64,000 nucleotides of DNA from contig NZ_KQ948663.1 of NCBI RefSeq assembly GCF_001514145.1, positions 164,438 to 228,437 on the forward strand, in the 5' to 3' direction. Within the stretch, counting starts at the first letter, position 1. The number at the start of each line of letters is the position of its first letter. This DNA is from Streptomyces canus. Its GTDB lineage: Bacteria; Actinomycetota; Actinomycetes; Streptomycetales; Streptomycetaceae. This document shows, one piece after another, positions 7,565 to 16,164 of the stretch. The translations under genes were made by a program, and so were the position numbers. The notes beneath the pieces are model-generated. The model was not told where the DNA came from. It ran no database searches and was given only the letters and a program-made list of their open reading frames with translations.

Positions 7565-8581
7565 TCAGGGGGTGCTGGGCGGGGCCGTGGAGCCTCGTAC
7601 GACCAACTCGACGGGGATGTCCCCCGCCTGCGGTGTGCGGCCTTCCAGGACGGCCAGGAGGGCTTCCATGCCGCGTTCGCCGAACAGCTCGGCGTCCAGT
7701 CGTACGGTCGTCAGCTCAGGGTCGATGGCGGTGGCGAGGCCGAGGTCGTCCAGGCCGGTGACGGAGATGTCGTCGGGGATGCGCAGGCCGAGTCGTCGTA
7801 CGGCCTTGTAGGCGCCGGCGGCGAGTTTGTCGTCGTCGCAGACGAGGGCGGTGGGCCGGGGGCCCGGGGTGGCGAGGGCGGCTTCTGTGGCGGTCAGGGC
7901 GCCGTCGATCGAGATGGGTGCGTGGGCGGTGCGGACGGAGGTGCCGGGGACCGCGTGGAGCTGTGCGGCGAGTTCGCGCGCGCGGACCTCGAAGGTCCAG
8001 GAGGGTACGTCGGCCGCGAGGTGCAGGAAGCGGCGGTGGCCGAGGTCCAGGAGGTGGGCGGCGACCTGGCGGATGCCGTCGGCGATGTCGAGGTTGACGG
8101 TGGCGGCGCCGAGGCTGCCCGAGGGGTCGCTGTCGAGCATGACGAGGGGGAGCTGGTCGCCGCGGATGGCGGTGAGGGCGTCGGCAGCCATGGAGGAGGC
8201 GATGACTCCGTCCAGGGCGGCCTGTGCGGAGGCGAAGGGGTCGCGGGCGGGGCCGATGCCCTCGGGGGAGGGGTACAGGACGACGCCGAAGCCGTGGTCG
8301 GCGGCCACGCGTGCGGCGCCGGTGTAGACGCCGGCGAAGAACTCCGTGGTCAGGGCGGGGACGACGAGCAGGACGGTGCGCGTGTGGCCGAGGCGGAGGT
8401 TGCGGGCGGCCAGATTGGGCCGGTAGCCGAGGTCGCGGGCGGCTTCCCGGACCCGTTCGGCGGTGGTTTCGGAGACCCGGCCGCGCCACTTGTCGCCCAG
8501 CACGAGCGAGACGGCCGCCTGGGACACTCCGGCTGCCTGTGCGACGTCACGGCTGGTCGGGCGCGTACTGCTGCGTGCCAC
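7565..8581 (-). CDS. LacI-family transcriptional regulator
   Basis: 338 residues. The N-terminal helix-turn-helix and hinge helix (TSRDVAQAAGVSQAAVSLVLGDK...YRPNLAARNLR, residues 6-60) bind DNA. The remainder is a periplasmic-binding-protein-like sugar-sensing and dimerisation domain with the usual DGVIA, LVMLDSD and ALVCDDDKLAAGAYKAVRRLGLRIPDDISVTGLDD segments. I chose the GTG at 8581 with GGAGC upstream; an upstream extension would run through the shared control region. It is divergent from the MFS gene, whose promoter region carries two palindromic sites it could bind. The effector is unknown. Confidence 0.88.
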   Translation of the reverse strand: MARSSTRPTSRDVAQAAGVSQAAVSLVLGDKWRGRVSETTAERVREAARDLGYRPNLAARNLRLGHTRTVLLVVPALTTEFFAGVYTGAARVAADHGFGVVLYPSPEGIGPARDPFASAQAALDGVIASSMAADALTAIRGDQLPLVMLDSDPSGSLGAATVNLDIADGIRQVAAHLLDLGHRRFLHLAADVPSWTFEVRARELAAQLHAVPGTSVRTAHAPISIDGALTATEAALATPGPRPTALVCDDDKLAAGAYKAVRRLGLRIPDDISVTGLDDLGLATAIDPELTTVRLDAELFGERGMEALLAVLEGRTPQAGDIPVELVVRGSTAPPSTP

Positions 8582-8624
8582 CGCGGGTTCGCTCCTTCGT
8601 CTGGACGTCCGAACAGCGCACATG

Positions 8625-8654
8625 GTACGTATGGGAGTCGAGGTTATACGTATG
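8625..8654. promoter_or_regulatory. Paired TACGTA operators between the LacI-type regulator and the MFS gene
   Basis: TACGTATG occurs at 8626-8633 and again at 8647-8654, exactly 21 bp apart, which places both on the same face of the helix. Each contains the TACGTA palindrome, and the second is a full ATACGTAT palindrome. They lie in the 88-bp divergent gap, so they are plausible binding sites for the adjacent LacI protein. Inference only. Confidence 0.5.
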
Positions 8655-8669
8655 ACTTGGAGGCGGGAC

Positions 8670-9929
8670 ATGGCCGCGGGATACCTGGAGATCCTCAGGG
8701 CGAGGCACGCGGCGCGCCTGCTGACGGGAACGCTGGTGGGCCGGCTGCCGAACGCCACCGCGGCGATCGCCATCGTGCTGTTCGTCCGGGCGCAGGGCGG
8801 CACCTACAGCCTCGCCGGAGGTCTCGCGGCCGTGTACGGCGTGGCCAACGCCGTGGGGCAGCCGGTGCTCGGGCGGCTCGTCGACCTGCACGGCCAGCCC
8901 CGTGTCCAGCTCCCCTCCGCCGTGCTGTCGGCCCTCGCGATGGCTGTCTTCGCCTTCAACGGCACCGACCCGCTCCCGCTCGCCTACGCGGCCGTGGCCG
9001 CCGCCGGGCTCTTCACGCCGCCCCTGGAGGGCGGCCTGCGGGCCCTGTGGCCGAGCGTGCTGCGCAGGGAGGACCAGGTGCACACGGCGTACGCCATGGA
9101 CGCGGTGGCGCAGGAAGTCATGTTCGCCGTGGGGCCCTTGCTGGTGACATTGTGCGCGTCGCTGTGGTCGGCTCAGGCGGCACTGCTGGTGCTGAACGTC
9201 ATCGGGGTGCTGGGGGCTCTCTCGGTCGTGGTGTCGCCGCCCTCGCGCGCGTGGCGCTCCGCACCGCGCGAGGCGCACTGGCTCGGCGCGCTGCGCTCGC
9301 CCGGACTCCTGGCGATGCTGGGCGCGTTCCTGTTCGTCGGCATCGCGCTCGGGTCCATCACGGTCGCCTCCGTGCCGTACGCGGACGAGCACGGCGGGGA
9401 CGCGGTGTACGGCTGGCTGATGGCCGGGATCGGTCTGGGCGCCCTCGTGGGCGGTCTGGCGTACGGCGCGCGGCAGTGGGCCGGTGAGCCCGCGCGGCGA
9501 CTTCAGGTCCTGGTGGGCTTCCTGGCGGTGTGTTACCTGCCGCTGACACTGATGCCGGGCGCGGTTGCCATGACGCTGCTGACGGTGCTCGCCGGAGTGT
9601 TCCTGGCGCCCGTCATCGCGTGCGCCTTCGTCCTCGTCGACCGGCACGCGCCGGCCGGGACGGTCACCGAGGCTTTCTCCTGGCTTGTGACGACGTTCAC
9701 CGTGGGCGCGTCGGTCGGAACGGGGCTCGCGGGCCCGGTCGTCGAGCGCGGCGGCGCCCTGTGGGGCTTCGCCGTGCCGGGTGCCGCCGGGGGCGTGTCG
9801 CTGCTGGTTCTGCTGGTCACGGGAGGCGTCCTCACAGCTCCCGCGGGGCGGGCGGTGGTTGCGTCTTCATCGGAAAATGATCCAAACCGTGCTGCCGAAC
9901 CCCGTTTCAGCTCGGGGGATCGGGCGTAA
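8670..9929 (+). CDS. MFS transporter
   Basis: 419 residues with about 12 predicted membrane helices and almost no soluble domain. The loop GRLVDLHGQPRVQ after the second helix is a variant of MFS motif A. Length and layout match drug or metabolite exporters of the major facilitator superfamily, but the substrate cannot be read from sequence. The ATG at 8670 has GGAGG at 8659-8663; an upstream ATG at 8652 has no ribosome site. It ends 9 bp before pafA, so the two may be co-transcribed, and it is divergent from its probable LacI regulator. Confidence 0.85.
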   Translation: MAAGYLEILRARHAARLLTGTLVGRLPNATAAIAIVLFVRAQGGTYSLAGGLAAVYGVANAVGQPVLGRLVDLHGQPRVQLPSAVLSALAMAVFAFNGTDPLPLAYAAVAAAGLFTPPLEGGLRALWPSVLRREDQVHTAYAMDAVAQEVMFAVGPLLVTLCASLWSAQAALLVLNVIGVLGALSVVVSPPSRAWRSAPREAHWLGALRSPGLLAMLGAFLFVGIALGSITVASVPYADEHGGDAVYGWLMAGIGLGALVGGLAYGARQWAGEPARRLQVLVGFLAVCYLPLTLMPGAVAMTLLTVLAGVFLAPVIACAFVLVDRHAPAGTVTEAFSWLVTTFTVGASVGTGLAGPVVERGGALWGFAVPGAAGGVSLLVLLVTGGVLTAPAGRAVVASSSENDPNRAAEPRFSSGDRA

Positions 9930-9938
9930 TGTTCACTC

Positions 9939-11300
9939 ATGGACCGCCGCATTTTCGGGCTGGAGAACGAGTACGGCGTCACGTGTACGTTCAGGGGACA
10001 GCGACGCCTGTCTCCCGACGAGGTGGCGCGGTACCTCTTCCGCCGTGTCGTGTCATGGGGCCGCAGCAGCAATGTCTTTCTGCGAAACGGCGCCCGCCTC
10101 TATCTCGATGTCGGGTCACATCCGGAATACGCGACACCCGAATGTGACAACGTGACCGAACTGGTCACGCACGACAAAGCGGGCGAGCGCATTCTCGAAG
10201 GACTCCTGGTGGACGCCGAACGACGCCTGCACGAGGAAGGAATCGCGGGCGACGTCTACCTCTTCAAGAACAACACGGACTCGGCCGGCAACTCCTATGG
10301 CTGCCACGAGAACTATCTCGTCGCACGCCACGGGGAGTTCTCCCGGCTCGCGGACATCCTCATTCCCTTCCTTGTCACTCGCCAGCTGCTGTGCGGCGCG
10401 GGCAAGGTCCTGCAGACCCCGCGGGGCGCCGTGTACTGCGTCAGCCAGCGGGCCGAGCACATCTGGGAGGGCGTCTCCTCGGCGACGACCCGTTCCCGGC
10501 CGATCATCAACACCCGCGACGAACCGCACGCCGACGCCGAGCGCTACCGCCGCCTGCACGTCATCGTGGGCGACTCGAACATGTCCGAGACGACCATGCT
10601 GCTGAAGGTCGGCGCGACCGACCTGGTGCTGCGCATGATCGAGGCGGGCACCGTGATGCGCGACCTGACCCTGGAGAACCCGATCCGGGCGATCCGCGAG
10701 GTCAGCCACGACATCACCGGCCGGCGCAAGGTGCGTCTGGCCAGTGGCCGGGAGGCCTCCGCCCTCGAGGTGCAGCGCGAGTACTACGAGAAGGCCGTCG
10801 ACTTCTGTGAGCGCCGGGGCATCCGTACCGGCACCGTCGAGCAGGTCCTCGAGCTGTGGGGCCGCACGCTGGACGCGATCGAGGCCGAGGACCTCGACCG
10901 GATCGGCACCGAGATCGACTGGGTCATGAAGTACAAGCTCATCGAGCGGTACCGGGCCAAGCACAACATGACCATGTCCAACCCGCGGGTCGCGCAGATA
11001 GACCTCGCGTATCACGACATCCACCGCCGTCGTGGCCTCTACTACCTTCTGGAGAGGAAGGGCCAAGCCGCCCGTATCTGCAACGACTTGAAGATCTTCG
11101 AGGGCAAGTCGGTTCCGCCGCAGACCACTCGGGCGCGGCTGCGCGGTGACTTCATTCGCAGGGCCCAGGAACAGCGTCGGGACTTCACCGTCGACTGGGT
11201 GCACCTCAAGCTCAACGACCAGGCGCAGCGCACGGTGTTGTGCAAGGACCCGTTCCGTTCGGTCGACGACCGGGTCGAGAAACTGATCGCCGGTATGTGA
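9939..11300 (+). CDS. pafA: Pup-protein ligase PafA
   Basis: 453 residues. It activates the C-terminal Glu of Pup with ATP and joins it to substrate lysines by an isopeptide bond. It has the same fold as Dop. MDRRIFGLENEYGVT carries the Glu of the metal site. LYLDVGSHPEYATPECD includes Asp57, matching the catalytic aspartate of PafA, and LFKNNTDSAGNSYGCHENY and RPIINTRDEPHADAERYRRLH are shared with Dop (3.3-4.8 kb). It lacks the loop that marks Dop. It is separated from the other proteasome genes only by the LacI and MFS genes and is followed by a strong terminator. Confidence 0.97.
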   Translation: MDRRIFGLENEYGVTCTFRGQRRLSPDEVARYLFRRVVSWGRSSNVFLRNGARLYLDVGSHPEYATPECDNVTELVTHDKAGERILEGLLVDAERRLHEEGIAGDVYLFKNNTDSAGNSYGCHENYLVARHGEFSRLADILIPFLVTRQLLCGAGKVLQTPRGAVYCVSQRAEHIWEGVSSATTRSRPIINTRDEPHADAERYRRLHVIVGDSNMSETTMLLKVGATDLVLRMIEAGTVMRDLTLENPIRAIREVSHDITGRRKVRLASGREASALEVQREYYEKAVDFCERRGIRTGTVEQVLELWGRTLDAIEAEDLDRIGTEIDWVMKYKLIERYRAKHNMTMSNPRVAQIDLAYHDIHRRRGLYYLLERKGQAARICNDLKIFEGKSVPPQTTRARLRGDFIRRAQEQRRDFTVDWVHLKLNDQAQRTVLCKDPFRSVDDRVEKLIAGM

Positions 11301-11335
11301 TCGTCGCGTTCCGCATCAGTGTCGGAACGCAACAC

Positions 11336-11366
11336 GGGCGCCGTACGTTTCACGTACGGCGCCCTT
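11336..11366 (+). terminator. Terminator after pafA
   Basis: GGGCGCCGTACGT (11336-11348) and ACGTACGGCGCCC (11352-11364) are perfect 13-bp arms around a TTC loop, followed by TTCTC. The hairpin lies 36 bp after the pafA stop and separates it from the FKBP gene. Confidence 0.85.
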
Positions 11367-11427
11367 CTCACGCCGTAGAGTTGCGCGCACGCCATCAACA
11401 AGATCGACCGATTACGAGGCCCCCACC

Positions 11428-12432
11428 GTGCGCCGACGCTCACTCCTCATCGCCGTTCCCGCAGGACTGGCCACACTCGCCGCCTGCGGTGACGACAAGT
11501 CCGACTCGAGCAAGGCGAGCGACAGCGCGTCACCCTCGGCGTCGTCCTCGGCCTCGCAGGCGCCGCCGCCGAAGATCGTCGACGGTCCGCTGCCGGCGAT
11601 CACGGCGGGCACGAAGTTCGGTGAGAAGCCGACGGTCGCCAAGGGCAGTGGCGATCCGTCGAAGGATCTCGCGGTCAAGACGGTCATCGCGGGCGGCGGC
11701 ACCACCATCGCCGAGGGCGACTACGTCCAGGCCCACTACCTCGGCCAGATCTGGAGCACGGCCAAGGTCTTCGACAACTCCTACGACCGTAAGACGGCGC
11801 TGGTCATCCAGCTCGCGCAGAACAGCATCATCGACGGCTGGCGGTACGCCCTGACGGGCAAGAAGGCCGGCAGCCGGGTCCAGTTCTCCATCCCGCCCAC
11901 CTGGGGGTACGGCAAGGAGGGCAACGCGCAGGCGGGTATCAAGGGCACCGACACGCTGGTGTTCGTCGTCGACGTCCAGGACACGTTCAACGCGAAGAGC
12001 TCCGCCAAGGGCAAGGACGTCGCGCAGAGCGACGCGGACCTGCCCAAGGTCGGCACCAACACCGACGGCAAGGCCCCCTCCATCGAGATCCCCAAGGCGG
12101 ACGCGCCCACCAAGCTGGTGTCGGAGTACGTCATCGAGGGCGACGGCGACAAGGTGGCGGCCGACAGCACCCTGCTCGTGCAGTACAAGGGCGTGGTGTG
12201 GGACACCGGCAAGGAGTTCGACTCGACGTACAGCCGCAAGCAGTTGGCGTCGTTCTCGCTCCAGCAGGTCGTGAAGGGCTGGGCGCAGGGCCTGACCGGC
12301 AAGAAGGTCGGCAGCCGGGTGCTGATCTCCATTCCGCCGAAGCTGGGCTACGGCGACAACCCGCCGGCCGGCAGCGGTATCGAGAAGGACTCCACGCTGG
12401 TCTTCACCGTGGACATCCTGGCGAAGATGTGA
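11428..12432 (+). CDS. Lipoprotein with two FKBP-type peptidyl-prolyl isomerase domains
   Basis: 334 residues, GTG start. Residues 1-20 are a lipoprotein signal (MRRRSLLIAV...TLAAC), so Cys20 should be lipidated and the protein held on the outer face of the membrane. A Ser/Ala linker is followed by two FKBP domains (about 85-190 and 225-334). Each has the TVxxxYxGxxWxTGxxFDxSYxR strand, an ING/VKGW helix and the IPPxxGYG loop. The second domain is closer to consensus (VVKGWAQGLTGKKVGSRVLISIPPKLGYG). It would catalyse proline isomerisation in exported proteins. The adjacent gene is a cytosolic single-domain FKBP, an apparent local duplication. Confidence 0.93.
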   Translation: MRRRSLLIAVPAGLATLAACGDDKSDSSKASDSASPSASSSASQAPPPKIVDGPLPAITAGTKFGEKPTVAKGSGDPSKDLAVKTVIAGGGTTIAEGDYVQAHYLGQIWSTAKVFDNSYDRKTALVIQLAQNSIIDGWRYALTGKKAGSRVQFSIPPTWGYGKEGNAQAGIKGTDTLVFVVDVQDTFNAKSSAKGKDVAQSDADLPKVGTNTDGKAPSIEIPKADAPTKLVSEYVIEGDGDKVAADSTLLVQYKGVVWDTGKEFDSTYSRKQLASFSLQQVVKGWAQGLTGKKVGSRVLISIPPKLGYGDNPPAGSGIEKDSTLVFTVDILAKM

Positions 12433-12520
12433 CGCACGGGGGACATGCGCGAGGGTCCCGGCCGCGGGGATGTAAGACTGGTCCCTGTTGCCTTTCCGTG
12501 AACCAGCAGGAGCGAGTGAC

Positions 12521-12892
12521 GTGAGCATCGACAAGCCCGAGATCGACTTCCCGGGCGGCGAGCCCCCGGCGGACCTGGAGATCAAGGACATCTGGGAGGG
12601 CGACGGCGAGGTTGCGCAGGCCGGCCAGACCGTCACCGTCCACTACGTGGGCGTGGCCTTCAGCACCGGCGAGGAGTTCGACGCCAGCTGGAACCGTGGT
12701 CAGCCGTTCCGCTTCCCGCTGGGCGGCGGCCGGGTCATCAAGGGCTGGGACCAGGGCGTGCAGGGCATGAAGGTCGGCGGCCGCCGCCAGCTGACCATCC
12801 CCGCCCACCTCGCCTACGGCAACCAGAGCCCGACCCCGGCGATCAAGCCCGGTGAGACCCTGATCTTCGTGGTCGACCTGCTCGGCGTCTGA
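12521..12892 (+). CDS. FKBP-type peptidyl-prolyl isomerase, cytosolic
   Basis: 123 residues, a single FKBP domain without a signal peptide. The conserved pocket is intact: VHYVGVAFSTGEEFDASW, FPLGGGRVIKGWDQGVQGMKVGGRRQLTIPAHLAYG, and FVVDLLGV at the end. I chose the GTG at 12521 with AGGAG at 12508-12512. It lies 88 bp after the two-domain FKBP lipoprotein and is followed by a hairpin before pafB. It probably assists folding in the cytoplasm. Confidence 0.94.
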   Translation: MSIDKPEIDFPGGEPPADLEIKDIWEGDGEVAQAGQTVTVHYVGVAFSTGEEFDASWNRGQPFRFPLGGGRVIKGWDQGVQGMKVGGRRQLTIPAHLAYGNQSPTPAIKPGETLIFVVDLLGV

Positions 12893-12967
12893 TCGTCGTA
12901 CCGGAGTCATAAGGGATCGCGTCGCGGTCGGATCGTCGTACGACTTCCGACCGGACCTGATCAACCG

Positions 12968-12995
12968 GGGTCCATGCCTGTCCGGGCATGGGCCC
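12968..12995 (+). terminator. Hairpin between the FKBP gene and pafB
   Basis: CCATGCC (12972-12978) pairs with GGCATGG (12985-12991). The stem extends outward to GGG/CCC (12968-12970 and 12993-12995) through a T-G pair. CGGCTTTTG follows. It probably ends the FKBP transcript, so pafBC has its own promoter in 12996-13068. Confidence 0.6.
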
Positions 12996-13068
12996 TCGGC
13001 TTTTGCCTTGCTCCTTCGGGGCGGTACGGTCATCGTCCGTAAGCACCATAGGGAGGCGAAGGGCGTCG

Positions 13069-14022
13069 ATGGCCATTGCCAAGGCCGAGCGGCTGATGAA
13101 TCTGGCGCTGTGTCTGCTCGGGACGCGACGGCCGCTCAGCAAGCGTGAGCTTCGGGAGTCCATCGAGGCCTACCTGGAAGCGAATTCCGACGACTCCTTC
13201 AACCGGATGTTCGAGCGCGACAAGGACGATCTGCGTGAACTCGGGCTCGTGATCGAGACCGTTGAGAACCTGGACGGCGAAGTCGGCTACCTCGCCCGCC
13301 GCGACAGCAACCGGCTGCCGCCCGTCACCCTCGACGCAGAGGAGGCCGCCGCCCTGGGGCTGGCCGCCAAGGTGTGGCAGCAGGCCCGGCTCGCCGGCGC
13401 GGCCAGCGGTGCCCTGCAGAAACTGCGCGCGGCGGGGCTGCCCGAGGACTTCGACCCGTACGAGGCGCACGGCGCCCTGGAGCCGCGCATCCCGGTGCAC
13501 GAGGCCTCCTTCGAGCCGCTGATGCTCGCCTGCCGGGACCGCCGCCCGGTCGTCTTCGACTACCGCAAGGCCACCGCCGCCCGCCCCGAGCCCCGCCATG
13601 TCGAACCATGGGCGCTGGAGTGCTGGCGCGGCCACTGGTACCTGGCCGGATTCGACCGCGACCGGGGTGCCGAGCGGGTCTTCCGGCTCTCCCGGATCAC
13701 CGGCAAGGTGCGCTCACGCGGCACGCGCTACACGGCCCCGGTCCCCGACGTCGTGACCGTCCGTGAGACCGTCGCGAGCTGGGCGGGGGAGACCGCCGAC
13801 CGCAGCGCGCGGATCCGGCTGCGCACGGACGCCGGATACCCCTTGCGGGCGAAGGCCACCTCGGTGCGGGAACTGGGCGACGGCTGGGACGAGTTGGAGA
13901 TTCCGTACGGCCATGGCCTGGACGCCTGGCTGGTGGAGTTCGGCCCGGACGTGGTGGTCCTGGAGCCCGCCGAGTTGCGGGCCGACGTGGTGGACCGGCT
14001 GCGTGCCGTGGCCAAGGGCTGA
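13069..14022 (+). CDS. pafB: WYL-domain transcriptional activator PafB
   Basis: 317 residues. An N-terminal winged helix (MAIAKAERLMNLALCLLGTRRPLSKRELRESIEAY...FERDKDDLRELG) is followed by a WYL domain whose signature is HWYLAGFDRDRGAERVFRLSRI (about residues 190-215), and a C-terminal WCX extension. With PafC it forms the activator that switches on the LexA-independent DNA-damage response in mycobacteria. The name comes from its linkage to pafA. GGGAGG precedes the ATG, and pafC follows after 18 bp. Confidence 0.93.
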   Translation: MAIAKAERLMNLALCLLGTRRPLSKRELRESIEAYLEANSDDSFNRMFERDKDDLRELGLVIETVENLDGEVGYLARRDSNRLPPVTLDAEEAAALGLAAKVWQQARLAGAASGALQKLRAAGLPEDFDPYEAHGALEPRIPVHEASFEPLMLACRDRRPVVFDYRKATAARPEPRHVEPWALECWRGHWYLAGFDRDRGAERVFRLSRITGKVRSRGTRYTAPVPDVVTVRETVASWAGETADRSARIRLRTDAGYPLRAKATSVRELGDGWDELEIPYGHGLDAWLVEFGPDVVVLEPAELRADVVDRLRAVAKG

Positions 14023-14040
14023 GGGGGAGCGGAAGAGATC

Positions 14041-15078
14041 ATGGCAGGCAAACCGGTCAGGCCGGCGAACGCCATCGACCAGACCCGGCGGATGCTCTCC
14101 CTGGTGACCTATCTCAGGGAGCGCCCCGGCGCCCGGGTCGAGGACGTCGCCCGCGCCTTCGGGATCACCGAGGACGAGCTGGTCTCCGACCTCGATGTGC
14201 TGCCCATGTGCGGCACCAGCTTCCGCGGCGGAGATCTGCTCGACATCGACACCGACGGGGAGCGGATCTGGTGGCACAACCCCGATGACGTGGCCGAGCC
14301 GCTCAGGCTCGCCGCCGACGAGGCGACCGCGCTGCTGGTGGCCGCCCGCGCGGTGTCCACGCTGCCCGGCCTCAGGGAGAGCGACCGGCAGGCGCTGCTG
14401 CGGGCGACCGCCAAGGTGGAGACCGCGGCCGGTGAGACGGCCGGTGCCAGCGCGCGGCTGTCGGTGACCTTCGAGTCCGAAGGCGGGGTCTTCGCGGACG
14501 TCGACCGGGCCATCTCCGAGCGCCGGCGCCTGTGGATCCGCTACTACTCGCCCGCCCGCGACGAGCTCACCGAGCGCGAGATCGACCCGATCCGCCTGGT
14601 CAGCGTCGGCCACACCTACGTCGAGGCCTGGTGCCGCCGCTCCGAGGCGCGGCGCACCTTCCGGCTCGACCGGGTCGCCGAGATCAAGATCCTGGACGAG
14701 CCGTCCGCGCCGCCCGAGGTCGAGCTCAGGGACCTGTCCGAGGGGCTCGTGCAGCCCGCGGCAGAGGACCCCGAGGTGGTCGTCGAGGTGGGCCCCGGCG
14801 GGCGCTGGGTCGCCGAGTACTACCCGCACGACAGTGCGGATGAGCTTTCCGACGGCGGACTGCGTATTACCCTGCGCACCCCCGACCCGGCATCACTGCG
14901 TCGGCTGGCGCTCAGGCTCGGCCGCGACGGCCGTATCGTCTCGCCGCGCGACCTCGCCGACAGCGCCCGCGAGGCCGCCCGCGAGGCGCTGGCGGCCTAC
15001 GACGGGGTCGAGGCGCAGGACACCGCGGGGCCGCGGGTGCACGACGGTCGGTACGACAGGCAGGAGCAGGGGCTTTGA
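14041..15078 (+). CDS. pafC: WYL-domain transcriptional activator PafC
   Basis: 345 residues with the same plan as PafB: winged helix (NAIDQTRRMLSLVTYLRERPGARVEDVARAFGITEDELVSDL), WYL domain (RLVSVGHTYVEAWCRRSEARRTFRLDRVAEI) and C-terminal WCX domain. It is the obligate partner of PafB. GGAGCGGAAGAG lies upstream of the ATG. Its stop codon overlaps the TTG start of the following zinc-ribbon gene, so that gene is probably co-translated. Confidence 0.93.
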   Translation: MAGKPVRPANAIDQTRRMLSLVTYLRERPGARVEDVARAFGITEDELVSDLDVLPMCGTSFRGGDLLDIDTDGERIWWHNPDDVAEPLRLAADEATALLVAARAVSTLPGLRESDRQALLRATAKVETAAGETAGASARLSVTFESEGGVFADVDRAISERRRLWIRYYSPARDELTEREIDPIRLVSVGHTYVEAWCRRSEARRTFRLDRVAEIKILDEPSAPPEVELRDLSEGLVQPAAEDPEVVVEVGPGGRWVAEYYPHDSADELSDGGLRITLRTPDPASLRRLALRLGRDGRIVSPRDLADSAREAAREALAAYDGVEAQDTAGPRVHDGRYDRQEQGL

Positions 15079-15365
15079 GCGAGTCGGCGACGTCCGGTGC
15101 GGGCATGACGGTGGCTGCCGCCTTCGCGGGGATGAGAAGCGCGGCTCCGGTGACCTTCAAGGCGAGCTGCCCGGACTGCCGGGAGCGGTTCGAGCTGGCC
15201 GCCGCCGCCCTGCGTCTCGCCATCGGCGCGACCAGCCGCGCCACGTTCTACTCCTTCACCTGCCCCGAGTGCGGCGCGGCCGTCCGCAAGCCCGCCGGCG
15301 AGCGGATCGTGGAACTGCTGACCGGCGGCGGGGTCCGGACACTGCGGCTGCACTCCACCCTCTAG
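15075..15365 (+). CDS. Small zinc-ribbon protein, unknown function
   Basis: 96 residues. Two knuckles, C32-P-D-C35 and C63-P-E-C66, should bind one zinc. Between them is a short helix (ELAAAALRLAIG), and after them a basic tail. It lacks any catalytic motif; a nucleic-acid or protein contact role is only a guess. Translation probably starts at the TTG at 15075 that overlaps the pafC stop (TTGA); an ATG at 15105 is the alternative. Its tight coupling to pafC hints at a link with that regulator. Confidence 0.75.
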   Translation: MSESATSGAGMTVAAAFAGMRSAAPVTFKASCPDCRERFELAAAALRLAIGATSRATFYSFTCPECGAAVRKPAGERIVELLTGGGVRTLRLHSTL

Positions 15366-15375
15366 GCTCGGTGCC

Positions 15376-15570
15376 ATGTTCTGGCCGATGTTCGCGGTAG
15401 CCGTGGGTTTCGTGGGTCTCGCTGTCCTGGGTGTGCTCGCCGTCCGGGTCTTTGTGGAGGCGCAGCGTCTGGGGCGCCAGGTCACGGACTCCGCGCGGCG
15501 TATCAGCCGGGCCGCGGAGGACCTGGAGCGGGCGGCGGTGAGCACGGCCCGTTCTGTGGACTCACTGTGA
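15376..15570 (+). CDS. Small single-pass membrane protein
   Basis: 64 residues: one N-terminal membrane helix (residues 3-27) followed by an amphipathic helix (FVEAQRLGRQVTDSARRISRAAEDLERAAV) facing the cytoplasm. This shape resembles bacterial DUF948-type or TatA-like small proteins, but the TatA hinge (FG...P) is missing. It begins 10 bp after the zinc-ribbon gene and precedes tatA by 258 bp. Confidence 0.7.
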   Translation: MFWPMFAVAVGFVGLAVLGVLAVRVFVEAQRLGRQVTDSARRISRAAEDLERAAVSTARSVDSL

Positions 15571-15763
15571 GTACGGCTGAGAGTTGGGTGTGAGTCGAGC
15601 GGCGCATGCGGTTTGGGCCACTTCGCCCTGTCACCTTGGCCGGGTCGGCAGGTACGCTGCTGGTCGCGGTCCGGATAACGAGGCTCGGCCGCGAACCGGG
15701 AGTACGCACAGGGATTGCCAGGCGTTCACCCCTGAGCGTTACGATCGCTGTCAGCACGACTGA

Positions 15764-15790
15764 TCGGACACATGTCCGACCGGTCGGACA
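15764..15790. promoter_or_regulatory. Overlapping palindromes upstream of tatA
   Basis: The heptamer TCGGACA and its complement alternate three times: TCGGACA (15764-15770), TGTCCGA (15773-15779), TCGGACA (15784-15790). The last two make a perfect 18-bp palindrome (15773-15790), and the first two a second one with a 2-bp spacer. The array ends 38 bp before the tatA ATG, a good operator position. The regulator is unknown. The rest of 15571-15828 holds no gene. Confidence 0.6.
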
Positions 15791-15828
15791 GCACCCCACA
15801 AGCCGCCTCGGTGAGAAGGTAAAGACTT

Positions 15829-16116
15829 ATGTTCGGAAGGCTCGGCGCCCCCGAGATCATTCTCATCCTCGTCGTCATCATCCTGCTGTTCGGCGCGAAG
15901 AAGCTTCCCGACATGGCGCGCTCGCTCGGCAAGTCCGCTCGCATCCTCAAGAGCGAGGCCAAGGCGATGAAGGACGAGGGCAGCAGCACGGCCACTCCGG
16001 CCGGTCCGCCCAACACCGACGAGCAGACCCCTGCTCAGCGCACCATCCAGGCCGCGCCCGGCGACGTGACGAGCTCGCGCCCGGTCACCGAGCCGACGGA
16101 CACGACCAAGCGCTGA
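15829..16116 (+). CDS. tatA: Twin-arginine translocase subunit TatA
   Basis: 95 residues. The short N-terminal membrane helix (PEIILILVVIILLF) followed by the hinge FGAKKLPDMARSLGKS and an amphipathic helix is the TatA/E signature. The C-terminal third is a disordered Pro/Thr-rich tail. It oligomerises to form the conduit through which TatC passes folded Tat substrates. GAGAAGG lies before the ATG, and tatC follows after 48 bp. Confidence 0.96.
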   Translation: MFGRLGAPEIILILVVIILLFGAKKLPDMARSLGKSARILKSEAKAMKDEGSSTATPAGPPNTDEQTPAQRTIQAAPGDVTSSRPVTEPTDTTKR

Positions 16117-16164
16117 CGCGGGGCCGGTGACCTCCGGCCCGCCCGCACGAGATGGGAACGTGGG

